From Brachionus rotundiformis (lineage: Eukaryota; Rotifera; Eurotatoria; Ploima; Brachionidae): a stretch of 64,000 nucleotides of DNA. Each line of letters starts with the position of its first letter. The stretch's first letter is position 1. The translations under genes were made by a program, and so were the position numbers. Location of the stretch: positions 1,975,995 through 2,039,994 of the forward strand of contig JAESIW010000115.1 of assembly GCA_016802295.1 (NCBI GenBank). Direction: 5' to 3'. The notes below the pieces were generated by a model. It ran no database searches, was not told the origin of the DNA, and worked only from the letters and a program-made list of their open reading frames with translations. Shown here piece after piece: positions 45,801-56,907 of the stretch.

Positions 45801-46285
45801 GGGTTGAATTTTCTGGGAATGCGCCAAAAGACTGGGCAGTAGTCAAAATGGCATTTGTATTGTTCAAAATTGAACCATTTGACATAGCATCAGTTGGCTT
45901 ATAAAAAAAAAGATAAGAATAATCTTACAATCTTAATAACAAGCTTAAAACTTTATTACTGTTGAAGTTCCTTCAATGCTATGGAACAGAGCACTGCCAT
46001 GTCTGATCTTCGAAACTGTGTCTTGTTCATGTAGAGGCTTTGGAGTTACGTCAATATTATCATCATCATATATCTAAGAAAAATTATCAAATCACACTAG
46101 AGAAATTATTTAATAAATACTCTGGGTCGTTGTCTGTCTGTGGCTTTTTGAGCACTTGAAGTTTGACCTGAAGAAGAGAATCCTGTTGTACGGTTACTTG
46201 TCCCAGTTCTATGATGGCGCATAGTTCTGGTATTTGTGGTCATTAGGCCATTCTGGGATCGAATGGTATTTGTGCTTTTTTGCAT
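42895..46285 (-). CDS. DNAI4: Axonemal dynein intermediate chain 4 (WDR78-like)
   Basis: WD-repeat intermediate chain of an axonemal inner-arm dynein. Thirteen exons in transcript order: 46285-46121, 46073-45960, 45897-45553, 45494-45387, 45336-45180, 44869-44817, 44760-44282, 44224-44061, 44004-43875, 43827-43611, 43548-43451, 43393-43318 and 43266-42895. All phases close, giving 825 aa (human DNAI4 848). A disordered Ser/Thr-rich N-terminus precedes IYDDDNIDVTPKPL. WD blocks include SGLVCCWSLKNPEFPERYF, SISSDGRVTQWMIRKG, LCGTEEGYIHRCSTSYNEQY and MSCSADWTIRLWKT. An acidic/Lys-rich tail follows. The SGLVCCWS and NPEFPER blocks favour DNAI4 over DNAI1. Exon 6 uses the acceptor at TACAG; it is the least certain boundary. 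Confidence 0.9.
45003..45079. repeat. Two adjacent perfect hairpins in a DNAI4 intron
   Basis: AGTTTTGGAATATA (45003-45016) and its exact reverse complement (45027-45040) enclose a 10-nt loop. Immediately after, ATAATGTTCAAT (45046-45057) and its reverse complement (45068-45079) enclose another 10-nt loop. Both lie in the 310-bp intron 45179-44870, unusually long for this genome. Confidence 0.8.
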
Positions 46286-46405
46286 CACGGAATCGAATTT
46301 CCAATTTTCCGATCAAATCAAATCAATTGTAAATTTTAATATAATTAAATTTGAAAAAAATATAACTTAAAAATTTTATACACGTTGTTATGGTAAAATT
46401 ATCGC

Positions 46406-46419
46406 GTTACCATGGTAAC
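46406..46419. promoter_or_regulatory. Perfect X-box in the DNAI4/ROPN1L shared promoter
   Basis: GTTACCATGGTAAC is a perfect 14-bp palindrome matching both RFX half-sites. It sits 73 bp upstream of the ROPN1L ATG and 120 bp upstream of the DNAI4 ATG in a 207-bp bidirectional intergenic region. A weaker copy, GTTGTTATGGTAAA, lies at 46384-46397. Confidence 0.85.
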
Positions 46420-46492
46420 AATATTTCACTATTCTTGATAATATGTGTGCATTTACACCAATAAAAATTTTATTTTGAAAATTTTTACAACA

Positions 46493-47389
46493 ATGCCGCA
46501 TCCAGACGAACCATATTACTGTTCAGAACAAATACCCATTCCAGTTGAGTTGCCTGATATACTGAAAAATTTCACCAAAGCTGCCATTCGCACTCAACCA
46601 TCCGATTTATTAACTTGGAGTGCAAAGTAAAATATTCTATTTTCAGACAGAATTGAGATTTATTTTGCTAGGTATTTCCGTTGTTTGGCAAACAATCAAA
46701 CTCCTCCAGTCAAGGAAAGATTAGAAATTCCATTAGCCACACAAAAGACTGATTCGGGGCTAACCATCGGATTGATAAAAGTTCTTCACAAACAGGTATA
46801 TAATTTTTTAAATGAATATTTTAGTTTTTTAGTTGGTACATTTTTAGCTTGGTCCTTTAAACGTAGTTCCATCCAATACAATAGAAGATAAATGGAAAGC
46901 ATTAAATTTGCCAGTTGAAAAGCTTAAAATAATCAATCAATTGGGAAACTTTCAACAAGATGTTGAATGGCTAAAATTTATATCAATCAGTTGTTCCACA
47001 ATTAGTAAGGTAACTATTTGGTAAAATTGAAAAAAGAATAGTATAAAAGTTTATTAATAAAGGATTTGACTGAAACAATGTCAAAAGTTTGTGAAGTTTT
47101 GACAGCCGATCCACCTGGGTCAAATAGCCGCATTAAATTCGAAGTATTCAAAGAATTGTACTCATTTTTGGCTTTTCAAGTAGAAAAATCAACTACTTCA
47201 AAGCACGTGGAGGAAGTATGTTCTTATATAAAATCAGAATGGGCGTAAGAGTTTTTTTTCCTATAAAATTAAATCTATTATGAATAAGTATATTAAAAAT
47301 AAATTATTTTTAGAAGCCGACAAGATGGTTTTGTTCATCCAAGGAATTTTTATCACCCAGAATGTCCAAAACTTTCTCAAATGGTTTAA
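46493..47389 (+). CDS. ROPN1L: Ropporin-1-like, radial-spoke/fibrous-sheath protein
   Basis: RIIa-domain protein of motile cilia and sperm flagella (radial spoke / AKAP-binding). Five exons, 46493-46626, 46672-46795, 46848-47009, 47063-47244 and 47314-47389, give 225 aa (human ROPN1L 230). The RIIa dimerisation/docking segment is IPVELPDILKNFTKAAIRTQ with DLLTWSAKYF. Later blocks KVLHKQLGPLN, VEWLKFISI and HPRNFYHPECP fit the family. Introns are 45-69 bp. It is divergently paired with DNAI4. Confidence 0.92.
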
Positions 47390-47656
47390 TTTTATTTTTT
47401 ATTATTTAACATTGTTCAATAAATAAAATTTCTAAATAAAAGCAAATTAATTTCTTTAATAATTTAATTTTTTCTCTTTGTTGTTAAAAATTTGAATTAA
47501 GAATCTGATTTTTTAACAAAACTGAATCTTCAAATTTCATCCCTTATATTTTTTCCTATCAAATTTTTTATAAATTAAATTTACTAATGAATTATTGTTA
47601 TTGTTGAGCTACGGTAAGTTTCATGACTTATTATTTGAAAGAAATAATGTTATTCC

Positions 47657-47908
47657 TTAAGCTATGGTAGCTTTTTGTTCTGTAAAAAATTTATCATAAA
47701 GCACTTTAAAGCCATTTACTGTCTTTGCTTCCACTACTTCTACACAAGTCAATTTATTCCAATCATCTTGAACTCTTTTCGGAAAGAATAAATTAGACAT
47801 ACATGAATGAGGACCATCATTATTTAGCTTTAAATCAGATTTACTCTCATTGAAACTGATATGAAAACTCGAACTAGAAATGGCCTTTAGTTTAAGAATA
47901 TAGTTCAA
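47657..47908 (-). mobile_element. LINE reverse-transcriptase C-terminal fragment
   Basis: The open frame contains RVQDDWNKLTCVEVVEAKTV followed by NGFKVLYDKFF. This matches the extreme C-terminal block of CR1/RTE reverse transcriptases (RVV..WN.LP..VV.A.S...FK..LD). It is isolated and 5'-truncated, so inactive. It fits as the region just downstream of that preserved in the 8.8-kb relic. Confidence 0.7.
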
Positions 47909-48101
47909 AATTTTTTAATTAAATAAAATTCTAAATATATATAGACTTTGTTTTTGATGTGATTATTACAAAATAACTGTAATCACATATGTATATGTTC
48001 TATCCAAATTGTAAAATAATTTTATTTATAAATTTAGGTATACAAATAATTGATATTTAATTTGCATATATAAATTATCAATTTTTACCTTCACAAACTG
48101 T

Positions 48102-48262
48102 ATGATTAGGTTTTTTTTGATTTGTATAAAAAAGATTTGGAATACAATATTTGAGTCAAATGACCTTCAACAAGATAAAGCTTCAGCGCATTCTCAACTG
48201 ATAGACTGGTTCAAAGAAAAGAACATTGAGGTTCTGTCATGGTGTGCCCGTTCACCAGAAAT
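48102..48262 (+). mobile_element. Tc1/mariner transposase fragment
   Basis: LQQDKASAHSQLIDWFKEKN followed by IEVLSWCARSPE matches the block around the second catalytic Asp of Tc1-like transposases (QQDN.A.H......WF...I.VL.WPA.SPDLNP). It ends abruptly at SPE, exactly where the next inverted-repeat element begins. The rest of the transposase is absent. Confidence 0.7.
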
Positions 48263-49212
48263 ATATCTAAAAAATACTACAACATAGTGCAACATACTTT
48301 GTTGCATCTATTTTACCTAAAAAAAAATTTTCTGATGTAGACAAAAGACAAAAAGTAAAGTTTTAATAAGACTTAAATTGATTAAGTTTTAATTGGGGTA
48401 TTATTAACCGATCTCTTACATTACTTAAACGATCACTTAATAAAATATATTATTTTATTTTTTCTATCTATAATATTATTTTTTCGATTAATTTGATTAA
48501 TTAACTGTCTATAATTATAAATATTTATGTATCCTGAGTTTTTTTGTCACTAAATCAACTGAAGATGAGTATGATTATGATGAATATAGCTCTTAACTTA
48601 ATTAATGAACAATTGAAATTATCTCTTTATTTAATTTAATTATCTCCTGTGAGAGTTTTTTTTTATAGTTATTTAAAGATGATCTAATGTGGTCTAGTTT
48701 TATCAAAGTATTGAAATGTCTGATAGTGAGTATCGAGTAGTTGATGACTATATAACTTCTGAAAAGTAGTGAAACTGAGGCCGGTTTAAGAGTTGATTAT
48801 CGATGCAATTGATAAGGAAACTGAAAAATTAGTGCAAACATCAACCAACAGCGATATAAGTAAGAAAGTAGAAGCTCCACTAAAGAGAGGTATAGGTAGA
48901 CCAAGAAAAAACTTATAAGATATTATTTTATTTGAGTTTATTTGAAATTTTTTATAATTCTTTTTTTTTTAAATCAATTTAATAAATAAAAATAAGAGAT
49001 ACTTAAAGTAAAATTAGTTGGTGTTTTATTTAATTTAGGAGACAGATTAATAAATATAAGTTAAGGGTATTTAGTAAAATAAGAGATAGAAAAATATTAG
49101 TGATCGATTAAGTAATTTTAGAGATCGATTAAATACCTCCCGTTTTTATTTTTGGTAAAAAAGATGCAACAAAGTATGTTGCACTATGCTGCAGTATTTT
49201 TTTAGATATATT
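48260..49212. mobile_element. Long-inverted-repeat DNA element, about 950 bp
   Basis: The ends are inverted copies. AATATATCTA opens the element, and a 27-nt core at 48283-48309 is the exact reverse complement of 49162-49188. A second inverted block follows (about 48395-48480 against 49082-49140), with a left-side insertion between blocks. The core can itself fold (TGCAACA...TGTTGCA). The interior has short open pieces including RGIGRPRKNL, an AT-hook-like sequence, but no intact transposase. It is probably a non-autonomous DNA transposon. Confidence 0.7.
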
Positions 49213-49750
49213 TTATTTATTTTAGTGAATTTTAATTTATCAAAATAGGAAAATTATTTGTTCTGTTTGTTTTTGAAATTCACAATACCCCAAACACAAT
49301 AATAAAAGCAAACTGAATTTACTTTTTTATTTAATTTTAATTTTTTAAATTCTTTATTTTATCTTTTTTTTTATAATTATATTTTTATAATTTACTTTTT
49401 GTTTAAAAAAATCAGGTATTTTAAAAATTGTACATTAACGTCTTTAACAAAAATACATTTTAATTACAAAATTGCAACAATTATGTATTTTTTCTTTATT
49501 TGTGTAAGACTCGTTTTTTAATAGAACGTTAAAAAAAATGCTACCAATCTCTTAAAGTATACTGAATATAAACCTGGAAACCTATTTAAGTAAAATTAGC
49601 TTTTTGTTAAGTTAGGAACGCAAAACGCAAATTAAAACAAAATGCTCAATTATTATAATTTTGAGCTTATATTTCTACCACTAATTACCTTTATTCAGCG
49701 CATATAAAAAATTCTCTTCATATTTATTATTTCATCATCAATTAAGTAAA

Positions 49751-52183
49751 ATGCCTAGACGAAACCGAAACAGTGAGTGTGTCCAAAACTTACCAAAAGC
49801 TTACTTACCAATTTTATTTCAGAAAAATTCTTTAAAAAAAACTTAAACGATAACAACCCTCAGTATAATAATGGCAAGAGTAGTAATACAAAGTGGTCAA
49901 ATAAAAATAAAAATAGAAAAATAGTTCTTAAGCGTAACCATCTTCTTTAATTTAAAATATGTTTAATTTAAGTCTTAAAGAGTATATTTTTTAGCTAGTC
50001 AAATAGACTTTATTGCAGACTCAAACGATCAGGCTACCTATAACAAGTTAGTTATCTAGGATAGGGACCAAGTGGAGGGCTCTTTTAGGCTAGGTTTCTT
50101 AAGCTGATTTGTCACTTCAAATGATTAGACCCCGACTGACCAACCATGAGCATCGGCCTGCCCGGGTCTTGACTCTCAGCCAGTATCTTGATTGCTCTTC
50201 CTAAGAGTTGAGCTTCGATACAACATCGAACTAGAACAGTCCGTCGAGCGGACCAATTTCAAGATACCAGGCCATCCATGAGGATCGGACCTATGACACC
50301 ATTTTGGCCTGACCGTGGGCTTTGGCTGAGTCAATCGACCGACCTCCTCATGAATAAATTATGAAAAATTTTCAGGGCAAAGAGCCGAGTATTGGTACAG
50401 TTTAGTCGAGATTTAAATATTTGCTTTGACTTGATCTAGTTTAAGATTGCTTATGCCTTAAATAGCATCCGCTTGTTAAATTAGAACTTAATTTTAATTT
50501 GTTTAAAAGGAAAAGGAATCGGGTAGTCGAGAATTTAAAGGACATGGTAAATTTGAATAGGTTTAGATAAGCTTAGGTTGAGAGATTAAACTTTAAGGGT
50601 CTAGCTAACACAAAGCTGAGCATTGGCGACACGGATCAGGAAATTAAGAAGGCTTTATTAGAGTCCAGGCCGCACTGTAAGATTAGTAGCGTGCCTGATG
50701 ACGTATTTAACATGATAGTAGACTATGTTCAAAAGTAATTTGGCAAAAATTAAAATAAAAATTTTTTTCCAGACTTGGCAATAACCTTTTTGATTAAGAT
50801 ACTTTAATTGCTATGACAGCAACCGTGAGGGTCTTCTCTCTGCATATAATCCAAAGGTTACATTTTCTCTCTGCTTGAATTTGAGCAACCAATGCACCAA
50901 TAGGTCATTCAGATTTGACGACACCTACTATCGTGACAATCGCAACTTGAGACGACTGGTTGGAAAAGAAAGTCAGTTTTTGCTTTTTTTTGTTGGCTAA
51001 ATTTATCTCTTAAATTTATTTTGGTACTTTTTCAAGGCTACCATGAGGATAAAAGGCTGAAGCTACTTCATCAGGGCAAAATAGACTCAGTCAATTTGAT
51101 CACCAAACTACCTCCCACTGAGCATGTACCAGCCTCTTTCAAACTTGACTCTTGCTATTTTACGGTAAGTTATAATCAACAATAAATTATCTTTTTACAA
51201 AAATAAATTGTCTACTATTTAAATTTTAAAATGTTTTTTTTCTTAATTTGCGGAATTTTAAATTTAGATTTTTTAATTAAATTGAGATTTTAAGAAATAT
51301 TAATAATTAACTTAAAAATGTATGTCTGGTAATGTGCGTATTTTTAGCTTTTTTCTGTCACACTTCATTTTCCCAAAGAAAATTAATTAAAGCTTTTAAT
51401 ATCTTGCTAAGCTCTTAATTAGATTAATCAGTTTAAGGGATTAGATTTGGTAATTATAGGCATATCAGATAACAGCTCTTCAATACAATCTTATATTTTT
51501 AAATCTTTCAATACAGTTGAGCAATTGATTACCACACTTGTCTAGATATAAATAGATAAGATCTCATTTATTAAATTATTTTATTATTTAATTTTCAAGT
51601 CAAATATGATAGCGTTTAGTCTGACCGGCGTGTTTAAAGAAGGCAAGCCAACCGATAAGGTTAGACCATTGAGAAGCTTTTCCAGATCATTTGTATGCGT
51701 GCCCGATCCTCAAATTCAGTAAGTCATTTTGGCAAAATTTTATTCAGAATAGATTTAAGACTAATTTATTAGAATGACAATTATAAATGATCAATATTTG
51801 ATAAGCAACATTACTGGCAATCAATATAAAGTGAGATTCATTTAGATTATATTTGAATGGTTCTAATTTTTTCCAAGAAATATTTCCAAGAAAACCAGAA
51901 ACCCACTGTTTCAGCACAGGCTTCTTCTTCCTCTGAGCCATCCACATCATCCAATAATGTGATTGACGAGAAGGCCATAATGGTTCAGCAGTTCTCTAAC
52001 GACTCAAAATTAAACTTGGAATGGTCCAAACAGTAATAAAAAGCAATTACAATCCTTTTTGTAACATATTAATTTTTTTAAATTTTTAGTTGCTTGGAAC
52101 ACGCTGAATGGAACTACGAGCAAGCTGCTATGATGTTTATGCAATATAAAGACAATATACCAAAAGAAGCATTTTTGATTTAA
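49751..52183 (+). CDS. NXF1: Nuclear RNA export factor 1 (TAP)
   Basis: General mRNA export receptor. The C-terminal half is firm: exons 50466-50546 (LRR, HPLVKLELNFNLF), 50598-50734, 50799-50971, 51037-51164, 51600-51718, 51773-51830, 51878-52032 and 52090-52183. The NTF2-like domain shows YFNCYDSNREGLLSAYNP, RDNRNLRRL, FSLTGVFKEG, SFSRSFVCVPDP and IINDQYLI. The UBA-like end shows LEWSKHCLEHAEWNYEQA and KEAFLI. The N-terminus is tentative: exon 1 49751-49772 (MPRRNRN), exon 2 from 49823 (basic, Asn-rich), and an RRM strand IDFIADSNDQATYNKL near 50006-50050. I could not join exons between about 50050 and 50466, which includes a GC-rich block. Confidence 0.82.
50277..50352. repeat. Bulged hairpin inside the NXF1 gene
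   Basis: CATGAGGATCGG (50277-50288) pairs with CCGACCTCCTCATG (50339-50352) as a 12-bp stem with a CC bulge. It lies in a GC-rich block (about 50040-50345) that I cannot read as coding. A diverged direct copy of the left arm's surroundings is at about 50139-50161. Confidence 0.5.
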
Positions 52184-55100
52184 ATTTTAGTTTTAATTAT
52201 CTTTTATTGGTTATGTAGAAATAAATGAAGATGTAGAAATTAAATTTTAAAAATAAATGTTTTTTTTTAATAAAAAAAAGTTTTAGATTTAATTTTAGTC
52301 TATATTAAAAATTTCTCGGTCCTATGTCTTTTGATAAAATCAAGTTTTAGCATCTATCATGAATTATTTTGAATGTCAGGAAAGCAAATTTTCATAAGAC
52401 ATCGATTAACTAAAATGTTAATATGCCACATGCATCAAGATTAAAATCTTTTGATCAACTATCACAAGATAATGCAAAAAAATGTTTTAGCTAAATTAAA
52501 TTTTCCCCTAATTAAAAAAATAATAAAACAAAAAACACATAGTTTTGATTTTTTGATATAATCCAAGAATAATCTTTTAGGGATATTGGTTAAAATTTAA
52601 TTTAAACTTAATTGGATTCAAAAATTTAATCAGCACATTTCTTGGGATTTTTTTTTGATTAAGAAACAAAAAAAAAATAAAAATCAGCTTTTTTTGTTGA
52701 TTTTAATTGATTTTTTAAATATCTTAGAAATTTATTTTCCAATTTTGACAATATATTTCAAAATTGTCCTCACAAGCTCACCTTCTTAGTAAGAATCAGT
52801 AGACAGCATTTTTTGAACAATGTCTTTTTTTAATATTTTTAGATAATTGAGTGGAAATTTAAAAAATAAAAGGTAAAAAAATATTGTTTTTATTTTTTTG
52901 TCGAAAATCATACATATTTTAAAACAGGCCGATATTTAGACTAACCAAAATAGATAAAAATGTTGGTAAAAATATGAAATTTAAAATGGTTTAAAATTAC
53001 TAAGCATCAATTTATTAAAAGACGATAAAAAAATAATTTTATCTTTAATGCAAATTTTGTCAACCTAAACGGTAATATTTTAAGCTTCTGGGTAGATATC
53101 CAAACAGGAAATAATTAGGTTTTTTATTAATTTACCTTGCGTAAATCTGATATTTAAAAATTATAATTGTTTATTTTCTTTCAAAAATATTTCGAATCAG
53201 CAAGGGCCAAATTTCCAAATAAATTAAAATTTTTAAAATGGTTGTTGACATCTAGGCAAAGCCAGAAAATTTTTTAATTAAAATTTTACTAAATTGTTGT
53301 GAAACTTATTTGCATTTGAACTAAGTATTAATTGCGTCATATCATTATAAACTTGAAAATTTTATTTAAAATTGAATGGAAAAAAATTAATCTTTTTTTT
53401 CTTGAAAAATAAATTTAATAAATAAATTTTTTTTTTTAATATATGTAAACAGTATTAGCTTTAAAAATCCATTTAATTCCAACTTATTTGTTTTACACGT
53501 AATTTTTAGTCTTAAAAATGATTATTTCCTTTTAGAGGAACTGGGTTTGATTACGAAACTCAAAGCTTTTAAAAAAACTATCTTTTTTCCATAAATTAAA
53601 ATTCCATTAATATATTTTTCTTTGAACTTGGAATTTAATACAAACCATCTGTTTAAGAGAAAAAAGCAAAGAATTATTAATACAAGAATTATTAGTAGGT
53701 TATTATTTTTTTAAATCTGCAGAAAATATTGTCATTTTTAAGCTTACTTAGTTCCAAGTGTGTTCATTTATCGATAAAATGAAGGTAATAGAGTAATCTT
53801 GATGAGCACGCTTTTCTCTCGCCAACTTAAATTTAAGATAAAAGTTTTAATATAAAAGCGATTTTTATCATTGCTTAGTTAATATACGTGAATTTTATAA
53901 AGAAAAATCAACACTTTTTATCTACACAAGACGAATTTTTTATTTTAAATCATTGTTAACACGAAATTCAATATCGGCTTATTCCATATTAAGAAAGGAC
54001 AAATTTTTTAATGATATATACAGTATTTTAGCAACAATGTATTTAGATATCTCTTTGTTTAGCATACAAGCTAATAATTTTCTTAATGAAAAATTAGCAG
54101 GTTCCAGGGTTTAAGCTATTTAAAATTTTCACCACATAAATGTTTTTATATTTTAACTTAAAACTATTCGAAATTCATAAAATAAAAGTTTAAATTATAT
54201 AAAAGTAAACAAAGATATTTTTCCGCTAGGTGGTAAACATTGATAAGCTTATTTGTTGTCAACGATAAACATTTTTTTTAATAATCAAAAACATTTGAAT
54301 CAGTATTATGATAATAATTACATTATTAAAATCAATATTTTTATTAGGAATAAAAATTTTTAAATCTAAAATTATTCTCAAATTCTAAACAAATATAAAA
54401 ACTCAATTTGACCTGGAGTTTATTATTATATATTAAATTATTTAAGGTTAAATATACCAATGTTGCTAAATTAGATTTTGATAAAATTTTATTAAAGTAA
54501 AAGTCAGTAATTTAGTCTGATTAGCAAGGAATTTTTTCCATATATCTTTAGCATACCCGATATGTATTTTTATCTTGTTGAAATCGAACTCAATTTAAAT
54601 ATATTTAAAGATCTACGTAATAAATCATGTAATCTTGATTCGTTTTGACTTGGAAAATTCAACATTAAACAATTGCATTTTAAGGCCCGAAATTTAAAGC
54701 TAACTTTTTACATTTAGAACCTAATTATAGATGAAACACGAGATTTAATCTAAATACTCTACTCCACAAGTTATCTAAGTCGTTTTTTACCAAAAAAGTG
54801 GTTCTAAGATATCAATTTTTTGTATTTTGTCTGAACTTAACATTCAAATTTTTATGATAAAACTTTTCAATATGAAGTTTTAATTCTTATTTTTTTTAAT
54901 TAGGAAACTAAAATAATTAGCTTTTCAAAAGCTTTCTTAATCTAAGTTAGATTAAGAAATTGAGTATAATACAATTTTAAATCGATTTTATATTTATCAT
55001 ATTAAATGAGTCCAAGGAACTAGTCAAAAAATTGATTATCTAATCAATTTTATTTCATTGAGTTCAATTGGTTCTTGGTATAATTTAAATATTAACCAAA

Positions 55101-56907
55101 AAAAAATGCTAATTAGAGATTAAAGAAAAAGTTTTCGTTTCATTTCACAATAATAAACAAGCTTGTCATGATCAGATTTAATGAAAATGAATAAAATAAT
55201 AAACATAAGAAAAAATAATATTTTGCAGGAATAATTAAAATTGAAACTTAATTAGCTTAGGGCTATTTTTAATTAGCAAATCACGTTTATGTCTGACATT
55301 AATATTAATATCAATTTTAAAAGTTAAATAAATAGGTAGATTAAACAAAATGCTTTAGGTTACGATATTTCTACTCACAGATATATATGCAATGAAAATA
55401 TTATATTTCGGATCAAAATTTAATTAAAACTAAAACTAATTAAATAATAAATATTGTTACATCAATAATTAAAATTTTAATTTAATATGATTATTAAATA
55501 ATCTCGGTTTATAAGTAAAAGAACAAATTCGTATGTGTTTACACATGTATTTTAAATGAAGAAATATTTTGTTAATGATGTTTAAACATTTAAAAATGTG
55601 CATATTGATTAAAAATTTTATTAAAGGTAATTAAAATTTGAATTAAATTAAGCGAGGAAAAGACAGATGGTTTAAAGTACAGGTATTTGGTTGCTTATTT
55701 TCTTATGATTTTAGGTAAACACTTTTTTATTTAATTTTCGAGAAAAAAAATTAGTAGAAACGCAACTAAAAGATTATTTTAGATAGCTAGAGTATTTATT
55801 AAACTTTTTGTACTTATATAAAGCAAATAGTTTAAACTAAACATAGGACTTGTTTAATTTTTTATTATTAAATCAAATTGTATAACCATTATGTTGAAAA
55901 ATACTTTTGATACAACATTCTTATTTTAGTTAAGCTTGTTTTCAGCTATAAAATATAATTTATTTATTTTTTGTTATTAATTTCTAAATTTATTTGGGCC
56001 AAATCATGCTTGTGTTAATAATATATTTGAAAAAAATTTAATTCATTAATTTTTTCATATTCATGAAGTTTATGGCCGAAATTAATCATTTTTTTTAAAT
56101 AAGCTTTAATTAGTTTTATAACATTTCAATCAGATAAAAATCTCACGGGAAAAAAACAAATCGAAATTTTGCGCTTAATATGTTTCTGATATTTGCCTAA
56201 TTTTGAATAAATTCTTAATTAGTTTTTTTTTTTAAATGGAATAAAAAAATTTGCTAAAATTTTCATCGCTAGAAAATAAACATTTGTTTAATTAGTAAGC
56301 TTGAGTTTATGTCCGGCTCAATGCTGAATTACCAATGCATTATCCATCATAACAAATTCTCACACATGTTTTAGTTTAAGATTGCTATTTGATCCTAATA
56401 AATTCAATTTTACTTATTTAATTAAGCTTATTTTTAGATACTGTAATAAAATTTATTGGATTTTTAAATAACTTTTTAAAATTATTTGATGAAATTTATG
56501 ACAATAATTTATATTTATTATTTATTAAAAAAATTCAAAACCTCTATCATAAATTAGATAAATGCAGACGTTCATAAAGACCTAAAAAGCCAATATTTGC
56601 ACCAAATTAGGAATCGTGTTTTATTAATGGCTTTAATATTTGAAAATCACTAAAGACTAAGATCAATAGTTATTTCAGCAATTATTAAAAAAAAGCCCGA
56701 TTTAATTAAGAGTTATACTTAAAAATCAAGCTTAGGAAAATAAAATCCTGGTAATTAGTTTTTATCTAAGCTTTTTTTTTGTTGCCAAGAACTTAATACT
56801 TACATTAAAGCAAATTAATATTTTAGATCTTGGAAAAAAATTAAAACAAAAAATAAAATAGCAACGAACTACCGACAAATGATGCTGCTATTATTCCATA
56901 AATAGAA
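52184..56907. other. Long gene-poor AT-rich region
   Basis: 4.7 kb without any frame, RNA gene or transposon I can support. Downstream sequence of NXF1 and distant upstream sequence of the 56.9-kb gene probably share it. Confidence 0.5.

Larger units (their letters stand above)
47390..49750. other. Transposon-rich intergenic region
   Basis: About 2.4 kb holding a LINE fragment, a Tc1/mariner fragment and a long-inverted-repeat element (each listed). The remainder, 49213-49750, is AT-rich with nothing recognised. Confidence 0.55.

Noticed and set aside
50547..50576. A 30-bp intron in NXF1
   Set aside because: A 51-bp intron (50547-50597) with the same donor also removes the stops in phase and fits the genome's intron sizes better.
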